64,000 bases of DNA from Macrothele yani (Eukaryota; Arthropoda; Arachnida; Araneae; Macrothelidae): the NCBI GenBank assembly GCA_039090855.1, contig CM077012.1:140203541-140267540 (forward strand). The letters run 5' to 3'. Shown here in pieces: positions 19,952-30,881 of the stretch. The notes beneath the pieces are model-generated. The model made no database searches. It was not told the DNA's origin and saw nothing but the letters and a program-made list of their open reading frames with translations. Each line of letters starts with the position of its first letter. Positions within the stretch are counted from its first letter, which is position 1. The translations under genes were made by a program, and so were the position numbers.

Positions 19952-21375
19952 CACTGACGGAAAAAAAATCCCAACACCACGAAAAAATAGTTGTAGAGGA
20001 ATGAAATGGTGGCAATACATTTGTATAGGTAACATATTTAATCGATTAAGGTTTCAAGAACACAGCTTAATGTAAGCGCGAGAAGAGCCATTTTAAATGT
20101 GAATTGCTGGTACACTAATAACCTGTGTAACCGCCAGAATGTTGAATGCAAGCACGCAAACGTTCATGCATTGTGTCGTACAGGTGCTGGATGTCAGTTT
20201 GTGGGATTTAGTTCCATGCCTGTTGCACTTGGTCGGTCAATACAGGGACGGTTAATGCTCGTTGGGGGTGACGCTGGAGTTGTCGTCCAATGATGTCCCA
20301 TACGTGCTCGATTGGTGAAAGATCTGGTCATCTAGCAGGCCACGGCAACATGTCGACACTCTGTAGAGCATGTTGGGATACAACAGAGGTATGCGGGCGA
20401 GCGTTATCCTGTTGGAAAAGACCCCTGGAATGCTGTTCATGAATGGCAGCACAACAGGTTGAATCACCAGACCGACGTACAACTGTGCCGTCAGGATGCG
20501 TGGTATAACCACGAGAGTGCTCCTGCTGTCATAGGAAATTGCTCCCCAGACCATAATTCCAGGTGTAGGTCCAGTGTGTCTCGGCCGCAGACAGGTTGGT
20601 TGCAGGCGCTCACCTGGCCTCCTTCTAACCAACACACGGCCATCACTGGCACCCAAGCAGAACCGGCTTTCATCCTAAAACACAACAGATCTCCACTTCG
20701 TCCTCCAATGAGCTCTAGCTTGACACCACTGACGTTGCAAACGGCAGTGGTTTGGAGTAAGTGGAATGTGCGCTACAGGGCGTCTGGCTCGGAGCTGTCC
20801 TTCAAGTAACCGATTTGTAACAGTTCGTTGTGTCACTGTGGTGGCAACTGCAGCTCGAATTGCTGCCGCAGACGCAGTACGATGCGCCACGGCCATACGC
20901 CGTACACGGCGGTCTTCCCTCTCAGTAGTGCCACGTGGCCGGCCGGAACCCGGTCTTCTTGAGGCAGTACTCTCCCTTGACCACCGCTGCCAACAATCAT
21001 GCACAGTGGCTACATTCCTGCCAAGTCGTTCTGCAATATTGCGGAAAGAAAATCCACCTTCTCGTAGCCCTATTACACGACCTCGTTCAAACTCCGTGAG
21101 CTGTTGATAATGGCTTCTTCGTCTTCTTAAAGGCATTCTTGACTAACATCAACACCCTACGTCAATCTCAACGATAACTAACGCTCACGAACGTTACAGC
21201 GCGTATTTACAGCAAACCTGCTCTGCATGTTCCGAGGGGCGCTACTAGCGCCATACGTATGCGCCGAGCGCGAAATTTGCATAGACGTCATCTTACAGAT
21301 GTACTCTCACCGCCTACCAACTGTCTTTTATCTAACACAACCCCTTCTTGGTGTTGGGATTTTTTTCCGTCAGTG
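19952..21375 (-). mobile_element. Tc1/mariner element, family B, nested in Ginger
   Basis: The inverted ends CACTGACGGAAAAAAAATCC and its complement are flanked by TA at 19950-19951 and 21376-21377. It is 1424 bp. Removing it and one TA rejoins Ginger sequence upstream of its start codon. Confidence 0.93.
20252..21136 (-). pseudogene. Family B Tc1 transposase, one stop plus frameshift
   Basis: Begins at the ATG at 21136 (MPLRRRRSHYQQL). The helix-turn-helix region (GFSFRNIAERLGRNVATVHD) and the GRPRGTTEREDRRV linker are open. A TAG at about 20672-20674 sits immediately before DESRFCLGASDG in the same frame. Further on, a frameshift near 20420 precedes the second motif, which in the shifted frame is the normal QQDNARPHTS, and a TGA lies just before PDLSPIEHVW. 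All three acidic catalytic residues are therefore still encoded, but the gene is dead. Confidence 0.88.
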
Positions 21376-21389
21376 TATAATAGTGTTTT

Positions 21390-23251
21390 AATGACAAAAC
21401 GAAAGTATGATTGCATAATTGAAGATGTAAAGCGAATAAAAGTTTCCAAGAAGAAAGAATCATCTCGAGATTATCGAATAATTCAAAGGTATGATGTGTT
21501 GACTGTACACGGCTGTGAAAAACCCATTGAGCCGTTGTCATATGCGCGAGAAAGTGTGAAAAAGTTTGTCCATGCCGAAGAATTGTTTGACATATTGTAT
21601 TCTACTCATTTGTCAATTGGCCCCGGTGAAAGAGACAGAATGATCAAGCAATTAAATACACTTTATAAAAACATAACCCAAGCCCAAATAAAAATGTTTT
21701 TGAATTTATGCGAACCTTGTCAACAAAAACAAAAAAATGCGAAAAAAAGGGATTGTTCTAAAGCCGATTATTTCATCGCATTACAACAGCAGATGCCGGG
21801 TGGATCTTATCGATTACCAATCTCAACCAAATGGAAAGTTTAAGTTTCTTCTCGTATACCAAGACCACTTAACAAAATTTGTTGTATTGAAGCCGCTCAC
21901 ATCAAAACGGGCGGATGAAGTAGCCTATAACTTGCTTGATATTTTTCTCCTTTTTGGCGCTCCAAGTATTTTGCATTCTGATAACGGACGCGAATTTTGT
22001 AATAAAATCTTAGAAAGTGTAACACAGTTGTGGCCAGAAATTAAAATGGTTAATGGCAAACCTAGACACAGCCAAAGTCAAGGAAGTGTAGAAAGAGCAA
22101 ATCAAGACATTGAAAACATGCTCACTACTTGGATGGCTGATAACCAAACTAACAAGTGGAGTGAGGGCGTACGATTTGTACAATTCATGAAGAATCGTGC
22201 CTATCATTCTGCAATTAAAAGAAGTGCATACGAAGCCATGTTCGGTTGCCCCGCAAAAGTGGGATTATCTTCTTCTATTATACCACAAAATGTATTACAT
22301 TCGATAAATACTGAAGAAGACCTTGAAAAATTAGAAGATTCACAAGATACTGTGATTATGGGATCACAGTCAAATCTTACTCAAGAGGACATTCCGTTAT
22401 CCCCTGCTTCTACAGAATTACCTATAGAAATACAAGAATTTATCGATAGTAATCTTAAACTGCCTTCTACACCGTTGATTGAGGATACTGTTATGAAGAA
22501 TATTCAGTTACCCTGCACCTCCAATGAATCACCTCTGCATGTTGAAGAAGTCATCACTGAGTTACCCTCAACTTCAGCAGAATCGCCATCCCAGTTTCGT
22601 ACAGAGCCTGTAAAGAGGACTATAGAAGACATGATCTGTATTGTTTGCTCAAAAGCAACATCAGGTGCTCACAAGTGTAAATCGTGTGATATGTTTGTTC
22701 ACGTAATTTGTGGTGAAATAGATCCTAAAGAGAAAGGGTATGGTAAGAATGTATTGTGCAACATCTGTAAAAAGAATATGGATCAGAAAATACAGCGTGA
22801 TGAAGCCAAGAAAGGTTTAGAAAAGCAAGCAAAGAAAATGTTAGCAGTTTCTAATGCAAAGCACCCAAATGTCAATGAAGGTGTCACTGTGAGAATTAAA
22901 GTACCCGAAGTAGACAGAGCAAAAACTGATGCCCGCTCGATTTTAGCTGTGGTTCTTAGTAAAACAGAGGATGGCTTTTATAAACTTGGTACTAAAACGG
23001 GTATTTTAAAACAATTGTACGCAAAATCTGAATTCAGTGTTTGCAAAGAGAGATTTTTAACGAAAGAAGATGTCCCTGCTGTAGAAATATTTTTACGTCA
23101 AACAGCAATAAAACAATCCCTTGGTACTGGGCAGGGTTTCAGAAAATGTGACTGCAAATCTAAATGTACCACAAATAGGTGTGCTTGTCGCAAAAACCAA
23201 TTGCTATGTAATTCAAAGTGTCACCAATCTTTAGATTGCACTAATAAGTAA
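21390..23251 (+). pseudogene. Ginger integrase-type transposase with PHD and Cys-rich C-terminus, single frameshift
   Basis: Resembles KRBA2/Ginger proteins. The start at 21390 (MTKRKYDC) is followed by a zinc-binding-like segment ending FLNLCEPCQQKQ. Near 21738-21750, in an A-run, the frame shifts; the first frame stops at 21841. The second frame is open to 23251 and carries the integrase core: Asp in RVDLIDYQS, Asp in HSDNGREF, and Glu in GSVERANQD, with 36 residues between the last two. Then come an acidic spacer, a PHD-like finger starting CIVCSKATSGAHKCKSCD, and a C-terminal Cys cluster (CDCKSKCTTNRCACRKN). The shift in an A-run is either one mutation or an assembly error. Confidence 0.88.
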
Positions 23252-23828
23252 GCATAATTTTATCATATGTTTTGCAAATTCATTTCCTTAATTATAATAA
23301 TAATTTAAACCGTTTGATTCTTTCTATTATAGTTTTTTAATTGATTGATGATTGATTCTATCAACTAATTTGTTGATTGTTTGATTGTATTAACTTGATT
23401 CTTTATATATCGAAAAATAAATAAATAACATTATGTTAATTTAAGCGTACAGAAACGTTGCTGTTGTTCCAGCAAAGATCTTATTTTCACTTTAACGAGT
23501 GCCTAGTAGGTAATTTGCAGATTATCTAGGTAATTTGCAGATTACCTAGGTAATTTGAGAAATGAAACAATTTTCGGCACTTTAACGGATCACCCTAGTT
23601 AATCTGCACATTACCTAGGTAATCTGTAGAATAACTGATTTCTGCACTTTAGCGGTAACACATACACTCTTCTGCCATACCGTTTCCGCATCAGGCAGGT
23701 TCCGTTTTAGACAGATTAAATAGTACGTAATTTTCTATCTTTCGTTTCGGGACCAAGAAAAAATGTTGCATTTGGGGCAGATTTCCGTTTTACACAGGTT
23801 TCGTCTCAAACAGGTTTTATTGAACTAT

Positions 23829-24235
23829 GACAACTTCTGAAGACCACCCAAAGAAAAATAACCTCACGTCTTCTGCTTAAAATGCAAGTTTTCCTACTAT
23901 CATTCTATCCGTTCGTTTGCAGACACTGCATGAATCGCGATTTTAAAAACTTCTTTTTGCAAATAACTGCGTGCATGAATTCATGCACTTTCCAATTCAT
24001 AGTTTCATTGGTGCACCTAGGAATTACTGCTGGGGGGGGGCGCTATATATATCCCCAAAAGTCCCCCCCATGGGTGCGCTAATGTACAGTTTCCAAGCTA
24101 GGTGGCGTAAGCTCATTTTTTGTGATATGCACAATAGCTAAACGTGAGACTGAAAAATATTATTTTTTTGTGTTCGATAGTTAATACCTTCTCATGTATT
24201 CCTTGTTTTTCATGATGCTGAGCTTTTCCGCTAGG
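23829..24235. other. Non-coding, nothing firmly recognised
   Basis: AT-rich intron sequence. A G-run and a C-run at 24031-24070 could be the ends of a short GC-rich insertion, but no target duplication was found. Confidence 0.45.
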
Positions 24236-24465
24236 TGGCGCATATGCTTTGTGCGCGCGGCGGGGGAACGACGACCGCGAACGATTCGATGGGAAATAAG
24301 CAGTCGCCCGTTCCTAATTTAGGGCCTAGGTTGAAGGCATGGGAGAGAGCCAGCGCCATAAGACAGACACAAGATCCATTTCTCACCAGGATTCGAACCC
24401 GGACCCATTTCGGACAAAAGGTCTGAAGTCAGTGCTTAAATCACTTCGCCACCGGAACGACCATA
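24236..24465 (-). repeat. SINE family A, diverged
   Basis: Minus strand: tRNA-like head with B box GGTTCGAATCC (ggattcgaacccggacc on the plus strand), then the reverse-complement family words gagagagccag and cgcccgttcctaatttaggg. Confidence 0.8.
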
Positions 24466-24916
24466 TTTCTACCAAATGACGTAAATATACACTTGTATTT
24501 GGTACCACATGTCCGCTTCTGAAGGGTTTTTTTAATGTCCGATGGCTGAAACTATGAATAGATTTTTTTCATGTATCTCCGTTTCTAATTGTCTCGGACT
24601 GGACAATTGTTTCAACATCAGCTCGCTTTAGTCATGGTGAAGATAAATCACATGTTATCTGATATTGCAGACACAATAGTTTTCAGGTAGCAGTTCTCGT
24701 GGTATATTTACACAATTGTTTGTGAAAATTGCTACACCATGGAGAACTGCTGGTATTAACTTGAAACTTGCAGAATATGTAGGCTTACAACAGGTTGGGA
24801 TATGCAAATGATTAAAATGTCAGTGAAAATTATCATGCCGTTTAGGAGCAGCTCCCTCCGTAGTCTCTGGTCCTGGGTATAAAGAGCTGACAGAAACGAG
24901 ATGTTGCAATTAGAGC
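24466..24916. other. Non-coding, nothing recognised
   Basis: AT-rich sequence without motif-bearing frames or clear repeat ends. Confidence 0.5.
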
Positions 24917-25062
24917 CGCGGATGGCTTAGTGGTTAGCAGTTCAGACTATCGATGCAAGTTCCCCAGGTTCAAGCCTGGGCTGATCTTTCGGAGATAGTA
25001 TGATTTACTAACAATCGCTGAATATCCGCCGTGCATCGGACGAGCACGTTAAGTGACGGCCC
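24917..25062 (+). repeat. SINE family B fragment
   Basis: The tRNA-like head gccgcggatggcttagtggt with B-box-like GGTTCAAGCC is followed by tail words gtgcatcggacgagcacgtt, as in the full copies. The tail ends at a hairpin. Confidence 0.7.
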
Positions 25063-25065
25063 CCA

Positions 25066-25120
25066 GGGGGCATAGGAAAGGATACCCACTGGTTAAATGG
25101 GTATCCTTTCCTATGGCCCC
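25066..25120. repeat. Perfect 18-bp hairpin with G/C-run ends
   Basis: cataggaaaggataccca (25071-25088) is the exact reverse complement of 25098-25115, separated by 9 bp. It is extended by a G-run on the left and a C-run on the right. Confidence 0.85.
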
Positions 25121-25357
25121 CCCCCTGAAATTCTCTCACCCCTCTATGTGCAATATCGTACTTGTACGGTGGCGCCATCTACTGTACTCTAATCTCACAA
25201 AAAACTGTTTTGTCAAAGTCGCTAGACTTGCTGTCATTGAAGTCCTACAAGAAAATGACAAATGGATGTTGCAATCAGTGAAGAGACGACAGAGAGTCGA
25301 AAGGGTATTTCTTGTGTGTCCTTGGTGCGGTTTTCCCGTCGCCGAAGAAGATCGCAT

Positions 25358-26165
25358 CAGGGCCGTAGCTACCGGAAGGACAGGGAGGGCGGTTGCCCTT
25401 CCGGGATTGTCATACCAGGGACGTAATTTCATTCTCTGAAAAGCGTAAAAAATAGAAATCAACAGTGTGTGAATAAATTTGCCGAACATTTTAACTCAAC
25501 AACAAAGTTATGCACTTTAATATCTTCTTTTGAAAATACTTTAGTTCGCGACACACACTACTACGCGCAGCTAACCAGCATACAAAACCTACACTGTGAG
25601 TTGTGGACCACCTCATATGGATGCATGGAATTGTCCGAAACAATAGGTGGATTATGTAAAACAATATACTGATATTCCTAACCTCCATGACATTTCCGAA
25701 GACGTCGTAGGGATGAAGAGCTAATAAGTCATTTATGCTCTGTCGCCGAAAGTTCCTCTGATCATTTATTTAACTTTGAATGTAATTTTTCCAAGCCGTA
25801 CTCCGTAAGCATCTTCGTATTGTTAGGTTTTACCTGATACGCATTCGTCCTGTACTGGTTTGTTTTCATTCTACATTTCTTCTGCATGTGTTGTGTTGTC
25901 GGTCTTCACATAACTTTTAGCTTTCACTCGATTTTTAAAATCGTTGGCTCTTGGGTATTCACCTAATTTTTTAATTTTGAGTAAAATTGTATCGAAAACT
26001 GATAAGTGAGATTTTTTAACGATCATAATACTTTCCAATAACGAAGGTATGAGAAAGTAAGAACTGCGTACTCTCTATTTGAGTGGAATTAAGGAACTTC
26101 TGAACTCAAAGGGGCGTAATTTCAAGGCTCGCCCTCCATGATAAGAAAAATTTGCTACGTTCCTG
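25358..26165 (+). mobile_element. hAT-type non-autonomous element X, copy 2, uninterrupted
   Basis: The ends CAGGGCCGTAGCTACC and GCTACGTTCCTG are imperfect inverted repeats. The 8-bp neighbours gatcgcat and ggtcacat match at 6 of 8. It is the 808-bp sister of 13603-18804 and lacks the LINE and the second hAT insertion, so it serves as a natural empty site. Related segments lie at 35740-36860. No transposase frame. Confidence 0.75.
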
Positions 26166-26656
26166 GGTCACATTATGAACACCTGACTTTGCGCGGATTG
26201 TTGAGATCCAAAAGATATTGTTAGTAATATGAGGTTAAAACAACAACGAAGAATACTACGAAGTTCAAGGGATCTATAAAAACTTCGATTTATGCGGAAC
26301 TTCGCATTATGTGAGTGAGCTCTTTACACAGGCGCGTGAGAACCGCGGAGGCTGAAGAGGCAGCTGCACCACTATACGTTTGCGTGCAGGGGCAAAATAT
26401 TACATTCTGTGCTCCCTCACTTTGTTGCCTTTTTAATTATGCAAGTAATCGGAAATTGGGTAAATAGATATATCTGGATTTTTTTTATTTTCTACCACTT
26501 AAAATTCCTTTTGACAAAACTAAATACTATTTTCTATTTTAATTATTAACCATCTAGAACTTTGAATTTTTGAATGCCATTCCTGAGACGCGGGTTAAAT
26601 TTTTCTCGCTTGGCAAGTGTCAGGACAAAAAAGTTTCACGAAGTACCAGCCTTATA
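26166..26656. other. Non-coding, nothing recognised
   Basis: AT-rich intron sequence between hAT-X and the next Tc1 element. Confidence 0.5.
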
Positions 26657-27872
26657 CACATTCGAGTCACATTACTGTGACCACCTCCTAATTTTGACGT
26701 CATCAGCGCGTAGCCAATGAAAGAAATCACGTGTCGTGAGCTGGCTTGCAGGGTATATAAGATGTGCTGTACGCAATCTGAAAATATATCACTAGTTGCT
26801 GTTATGGATGAAAGGAGCCATTTATCAGATTTGCTAAAAGATATGATTATCGGCTTTCAGGCCAAGGGTGGAAGTATTTTTGAAACAGCGCAGTTTGTGA
26901 ACTGTTCGCGTGCTGCTGTGGTTGAAGTGTATCGTGATAGGAGAAATGGCATCATTGCGAATAAGCGACGTGCAAACTGCAGAGCACCACGTGCCATTGA
27001 TATGAGAGGTGAACGTCGGCTTCGATGGTGCGTGAGGGCCGATCGACACGCTACAGTGGAGCAACTCACTGGCTGAATGAACCTGGGGGCTACCGGAAGT
27101 GTGTCTAAAACGACAGTTCAGAGAACCCTGCTGCGTATGGGGCTCCCATGCAGACAGATGGTCACTGCACCTGTGCTAACGAAGGTGCATCGGCAGAAAA
27201 GGCTTACATTTACACAGCAATATCGGAATTGGACCTCCGCTGATTGGCAAAGGATTGCCTTCTCCGATGAGTCACGTTTTCTGCTTCACCGAACGGATGG
27301 ACGTTGGCTTATAAGACGAGAAACATCGGAGAACAAACGCTCTTCACCTATTGCTGGAAGAACACAAGCTGGTGGGGCAGCGTTATGGTCTGGGGAATGT
27401 TTTCGTGGCATTCTCTGGGTCCACTCATACCTGTGGAAGGCACGATGTACCGAATTCGTTATGAATCCATCCTTGCAGACCACGTACGCCCATACATGCT
27501 CATTGTCTTTCCCTTGGGCGGATGGGATCTTCCAGAACGACTATGCGACGTGTTACACAGCTAGAAATGTCCGAGAGTGGTTGGAAGAGCACGATGAAGA
27601 CTTCAAAGTTCTTCCCTGGCCCCCTGATTCCCCAGACTTAAACCCAGTTGGGCATCTGTGGGACCACCTCGATCGTGTTGTGCGCTCTATGGATCCTCCA
27701 CCACGCACCCTCAGGCAGCTGTTAGATGTACTGTAGTCAGCATGGCTCCACATACCTGGGACCTACCAGCACCTTATTGAGTCACACCCAGCCCGTCTAG
27801 CTGCTGTCCGCGCTGCCCACGGCGGTTACTCTGGATAACAGCTGGTTGACACAATAATGTGACTCGACCGTG
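26657..27872 (+). mobile_element. Tc1/mariner element, family D copy 1
   Basis: The inverted ends contain CGAGTCACATTA, followed by ctgtgaccacct. TA flanks occur at 26655-26656 and 27873-27874. It is 1216 bp with one transposase gene on the plus strand. Confidence 0.9.
26804..27736 (+). pseudogene. Family D Tc1 transposase, stop, paired frameshifts and lost catalytic Glu
   Basis: Start ATG at 26804 (MDERSHLSDLLKDM). It has a helix-turn-helix (GGSIFETAQFVNCSRAAVVE) and an in-frame TGA at 27074-27076, where a related copy has a sense codon. Asp is retained in FSDESRFLLH. A base missing in the G-run near 27372 moves the true frame to another phase (VMVWGMFSWHSLGPLIPVEG) until about 27520, where the frame returns. 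The second motif reads FQNDYATCYTAR with Asp kept, but the third reads LNPVGHLWD, Gly replacing Glu. The gene ends in a TAG near 27735, where sister sequence continues. Confidence 0.88.
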
Positions 27873-27949
27873 TATATGCAGTTCTCAGTAAAAGAAAGGT
27901 GTCTGTCTCACCAAAATTTCGTTTTTAAGATTAAACGACTCGCCGTAAG

Positions 27950-28130
27950 CAACTCTAAGGGCTGTAGGCTCTTTTCTCTCGTCCCTAATTTTGGGCCAAC
28001 CGTTCCAGGGAGGGGGAAAGCCAGTGCTCCAAGACAAGCGTACTGCCCATGCGTCGTCCAAGATTCGAGCCTTTGCCCACTCTGCTGAATGGTCAGATGC
28101 CAGTATTTAGAACACTGCACCACAGGTATA
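27950..28130 (-). repeat. SINE family A, strongly diverged
   Basis: The plus strand shows cgtccctaattttgggccaa, ccgttccaggga, and a degenerate reverse B box (gattcgagcc) in family order. Confidence 0.65.
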
Positions 28131-28404
28131 CCAATCTCACGAAGTATCAGTCGAATTGAAAAACAGTTAACCTGAAATTCCTGAAAGGTATTGCGTTTTT
28201 ATAAGAAGAACAGGAACGTTTTCAACTTTATGTAGGTATAATAAAATCAGTCCTCCTTTACAGAAAGAAAATGGAAATGGGGGGGAGAAAGAAATGAGAT
28301 ATAGTTTTATACATACGTTGCTTGATGTATAACGTAAAGGCTACGGTTCTTGAGGAATTCATATTAATGTGCAGGTGCGTAAATCAATACAGTGCCTTCT
28401 GACA

Positions 28405-29870
28405 TCATAGTTTTTCATCATGGTCAACTATTATCAATCAACTGCTGGTTGAAGGTCTCCCCAAGTTTTTCCCACAACGGTTTGTCTTGCACCAGCCTCC
28501 TCCATGTCACTCCCGTATGGTTTCGAATTTCATCTGTCCACTTCCTGTGGGGCCTTCTTCTGGGTCTTTTCCTGTCCTTTGGAATCCAGTCTAAATTTTC
28601 GGGTTTCCATCGGTGGTCCGTCCTTTTGGCAACATATCCAGCCCATTTCCATTTCAGGAATTTTTCTCTGATCATGATATCTTCCATTCTTGTCATTTTG
28701 CTGATCCACGAGTTCCTCTTCTTATCTTTCCTGGTTACAACAAGCATGCATCTCTCTTAGCTTCTTTCAGTTGTTTGTAGTCTTTGTATGTCTTTTTTAG
28801 TTAAGGTCCACGTCTCCGCACCATCCGTAAGCACTGGAAGGATGCATTGATTAAACACTTTTCTTTTAAGACATAATGGCATATTGCTCTTGAAAATTGT
28901 ACTGTTTCTTCCAAAAGATCTCCAACCAAGTTTCATACGTCGATTAATTTCTTCATCAATGTGACCTTTGCTTGATATCTTCTGTCTGAGGTAAATGTAG
29001 GTATCGGTTATCTCCAGCTTTTCCTTATAAATCGATAAATCTTCAGTTCTCGTAAAAGCATTGTACGTCACTTTTGTCTTCTGAAAGTTCATTTTTAATT
29101 CCACTTCTTTACTCTTGTCAGCAAGTTCCTGGACCATACTCTGCAGTTCTGAAGGGGCAGTTGCGATAATGACTACGTCATCAGCAAAAGAAGGTGAGTT
29201 AAATAATTTCTATTAATCTTTATTCTCTTGTTTTCCCAGTTCAATGATTGAAAGACATTTTGCAATGTGGCTTTAAAGAGTTTGGGGTATATGGTGTCAC
29301 CTTGTCTCACTCCCTTTTCAATTTTTTTGGTGCTGTACCCTCAAATAACCGAACCGTTGCACTTGCATTTTTATAGATGTTACTAATAATACATCTTCAA
29401 TACCGCAGGATTTCAAACCCATTGTAACTACTGATGGTTTCACGGAATCAAAGGCCCTTTCATAATCGATAACAGCCATACATAATGAAAGCTCATATTC
29501 CCTCGTCCTCAGAGTTAATTCTCTCAGTACATGGATATGATCTATAGTGCTGTAGTCACTCCTGAATCCAGCTTGTTCTCTCGGTTGAGCCATGTCCAGT
29601 GTTATCTTCAAGTGACGTGGAAGAACTTTAGTAAAGATTTTATAAACCACAGATAGGAAGGCTGATGGGCCTTAGTTCCTGAGATCCTCAATGTCACCTT
29701 TTTTATGTAGCATGATTATTGTAGCATTGTTCCAGTCCTCAGGAATCTTCCCTTCGTTGCGACATCTAGTGAAAACTCGGGCGAGTCTAGCTTCAATTTC
29801 TCCACTTGTTTCTTGTATAGTCAGTCCATGGTAATTCTATCTTCTCATGGAGCTTTTCCCCTTTTCATGA
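28405..29870 (-). mobile_element. 5'-truncated RTE LINE, heavily mutated
   Basis: Frames at 28424-28747, 28757-29137 and 29318-29650 (all minus) match consecutive parts of the intact ORF: the C-terminal DHRW/DRKRP region, the ELADKSKEVELKMNFQKTK region, and the VYKIFTKVL to DYERAFDSV region. Stops and indels separate them. A near catagttt repeat lies at both edges (about 28407 and 29873), a possible target duplication. Confidence 0.88.
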
Positions 29871-29874
29871 TCAC

Positions 29875-30539
29875 ATAGTTTATAATATGAATAAAATATT
29901 TTATCTCAAAAAGCACTATAAGCATAAAATTTGTTTTATATTAATTAAAATTTGGTCGACATGATCGATTAAATTTTTAATAACTGAAGACTTCAAATGT
30001 AGCATGTTCAAATGACGCTACCAAGTCCTGTTTCTCAACAGCACAGCGTGATCGGGCCACAAAATACATTTCCTGATACATTTGCCCTGTTCTCATTATT
30101 TTTGGCAAAGATTATATTTTTTAATTTAAAAAAATGAAACAAAATGAAAAACGGCAGAACTTGGACAGGGTAGGTGGCAGGGTGGGCAAGAAAATTGTCA
30201 GGTTAGACTGCTGCCCATTGTCGTGCCCCCTGGTCAACGTTCCTATTGTTGACGTGCGCTTTGAATACATTATTTTCGTGGTAGGCGAGTAACGATATAT
30301 TTGCATTTGTTATCCTGATTGTGAAAGACCCATTTTGAACATTCTTTTTACATCTAATTGCTGCAGTCACTACCATAATTTACAGGACTTTTCCATCTCT
30401 TTTATGCTAAATTCTAGGATGCGTAAAATTGGACTTGTTTTTATAACATTCCTGATCGCACAGATTTTAACATAAAAAATTTCCCTTGAACTCCTTTCAG
30501 TGTAGCAGTGTGAGATATTTGTCAAACGTAGGGATCAGT
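29875..30539. other. Non-coding intron sequence
   Basis: AT-rich; no coding or repeat ends recognised. Confidence 0.5.
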
Positions 30540-30551
30540 ACACCCAAAAAT

Positions 30552-30778
30552 GCCGCCCCGGTGGCGCAGTGGTCTAAGGCGCTGGCCTCTGATCATTCGT
30601 CCGTAAGGGGTCCGGGTTCGAATCCCGGTCAGGCATGGATGTTGTGCTTGTCTTACGGCACTGGCTCTCTCCCTTCCCTAGAACCAGTGACCCTAAATTA
30701 GGGACGGGCGACTGCTTATAGCCCATTGAGTTGCTCACGGTGGTCGTTAAACCTCCAACCAAAAAAAAAAAAAAAAAA
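30552..30778 (+). repeat. SINE family A, full length with 12-bp target duplication
   Basis: Best copy of the family. The head GCCGCCCCGGTGGCGCAGTG has a tRNA A box (GGCGCAGTGGTCTAAGG) and B box GGTTCGAATCC. The body is gcatggatgttgtgcttgtc, then the core palindrome ccctaaattaggg, ending in accatt-like sequence and about 19 A residues. The 12-bp acacccaaaaat flanks it at 30540-30551 and 30779-30790. Confidence 0.95.
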
Positions 30779-30881
30779 ACACCCAAAAATTTAATGTCAT
30801 CTTTCTGGTATAACTGTGCAATGCGTATTTGTAACATTTAATTTCCTTCATGAATTCGCTTTTACTTCGATTTCATTATAG

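Larger units (their letters stand above)
19431..23660 (+). mobile_element. Ginger-type DNA transposon with 4-bp target duplication
   Basis: The ends are TGTTACCGCTAAAG and CTTTAGCGGTAACA, perfect 14-bp inverted repeats. They continue imperfectly through palindromic subrepeats of attacctaggtaat type at both ends. The 4-bp cata is repeated at 19427-19430 and 23661-23664. Ginger elements encode a retroelement-type integrase and make 4-5 bp duplications. A Tc1 element (19952-21375) is inserted upstream of the coding region. Confidence 0.92.
9987..23828 (-). mobile_element. Tigger/pogo-type element expanded by nested insertions (outer boundaries inferred)
   Basis: After a TA at 9985-9986 the sequence CAGTTGAAACCTGTCTAAAC resembles pogo/Tigger ends. 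Near 23693-23828 the reverse-oriented words cgttttagacagatt and acaggttttattgaac, followed by TA, look like the opposite end. Between them lie two separated pieces of a Tigger transposase on the minus strand. Everything else in the interval is accounted for by later insertions: two Tc1 elements, a SINE piece, a foldback, hAT-X with its own insertions, and Ginger. The transposase pieces are firm; treating both terminal sequences as one element is inference. Confidence 0.5.

Noticed and set aside
19893..20075. Short plus-strand frame at the Ginger 5' part as the transposase start
   Set aside because: Its frame meets a stop immediately at the Tc1 target site when the Tc1 is removed; the conserved protein fits a start at 21390.
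21737..23251. LTR retrotransposon or retrovirus integrase
   Set aside because: Integrase core is present, but ends are short inverted repeats with a 4-bp duplication and there is no reverse transcriptase or LTR; the PHD and Cys cluster fit Ginger.
24010..24090. Short GC-rich MITE between G-run and C-run
   Set aside because: No terminal inverted repeat or target duplication could be defined.
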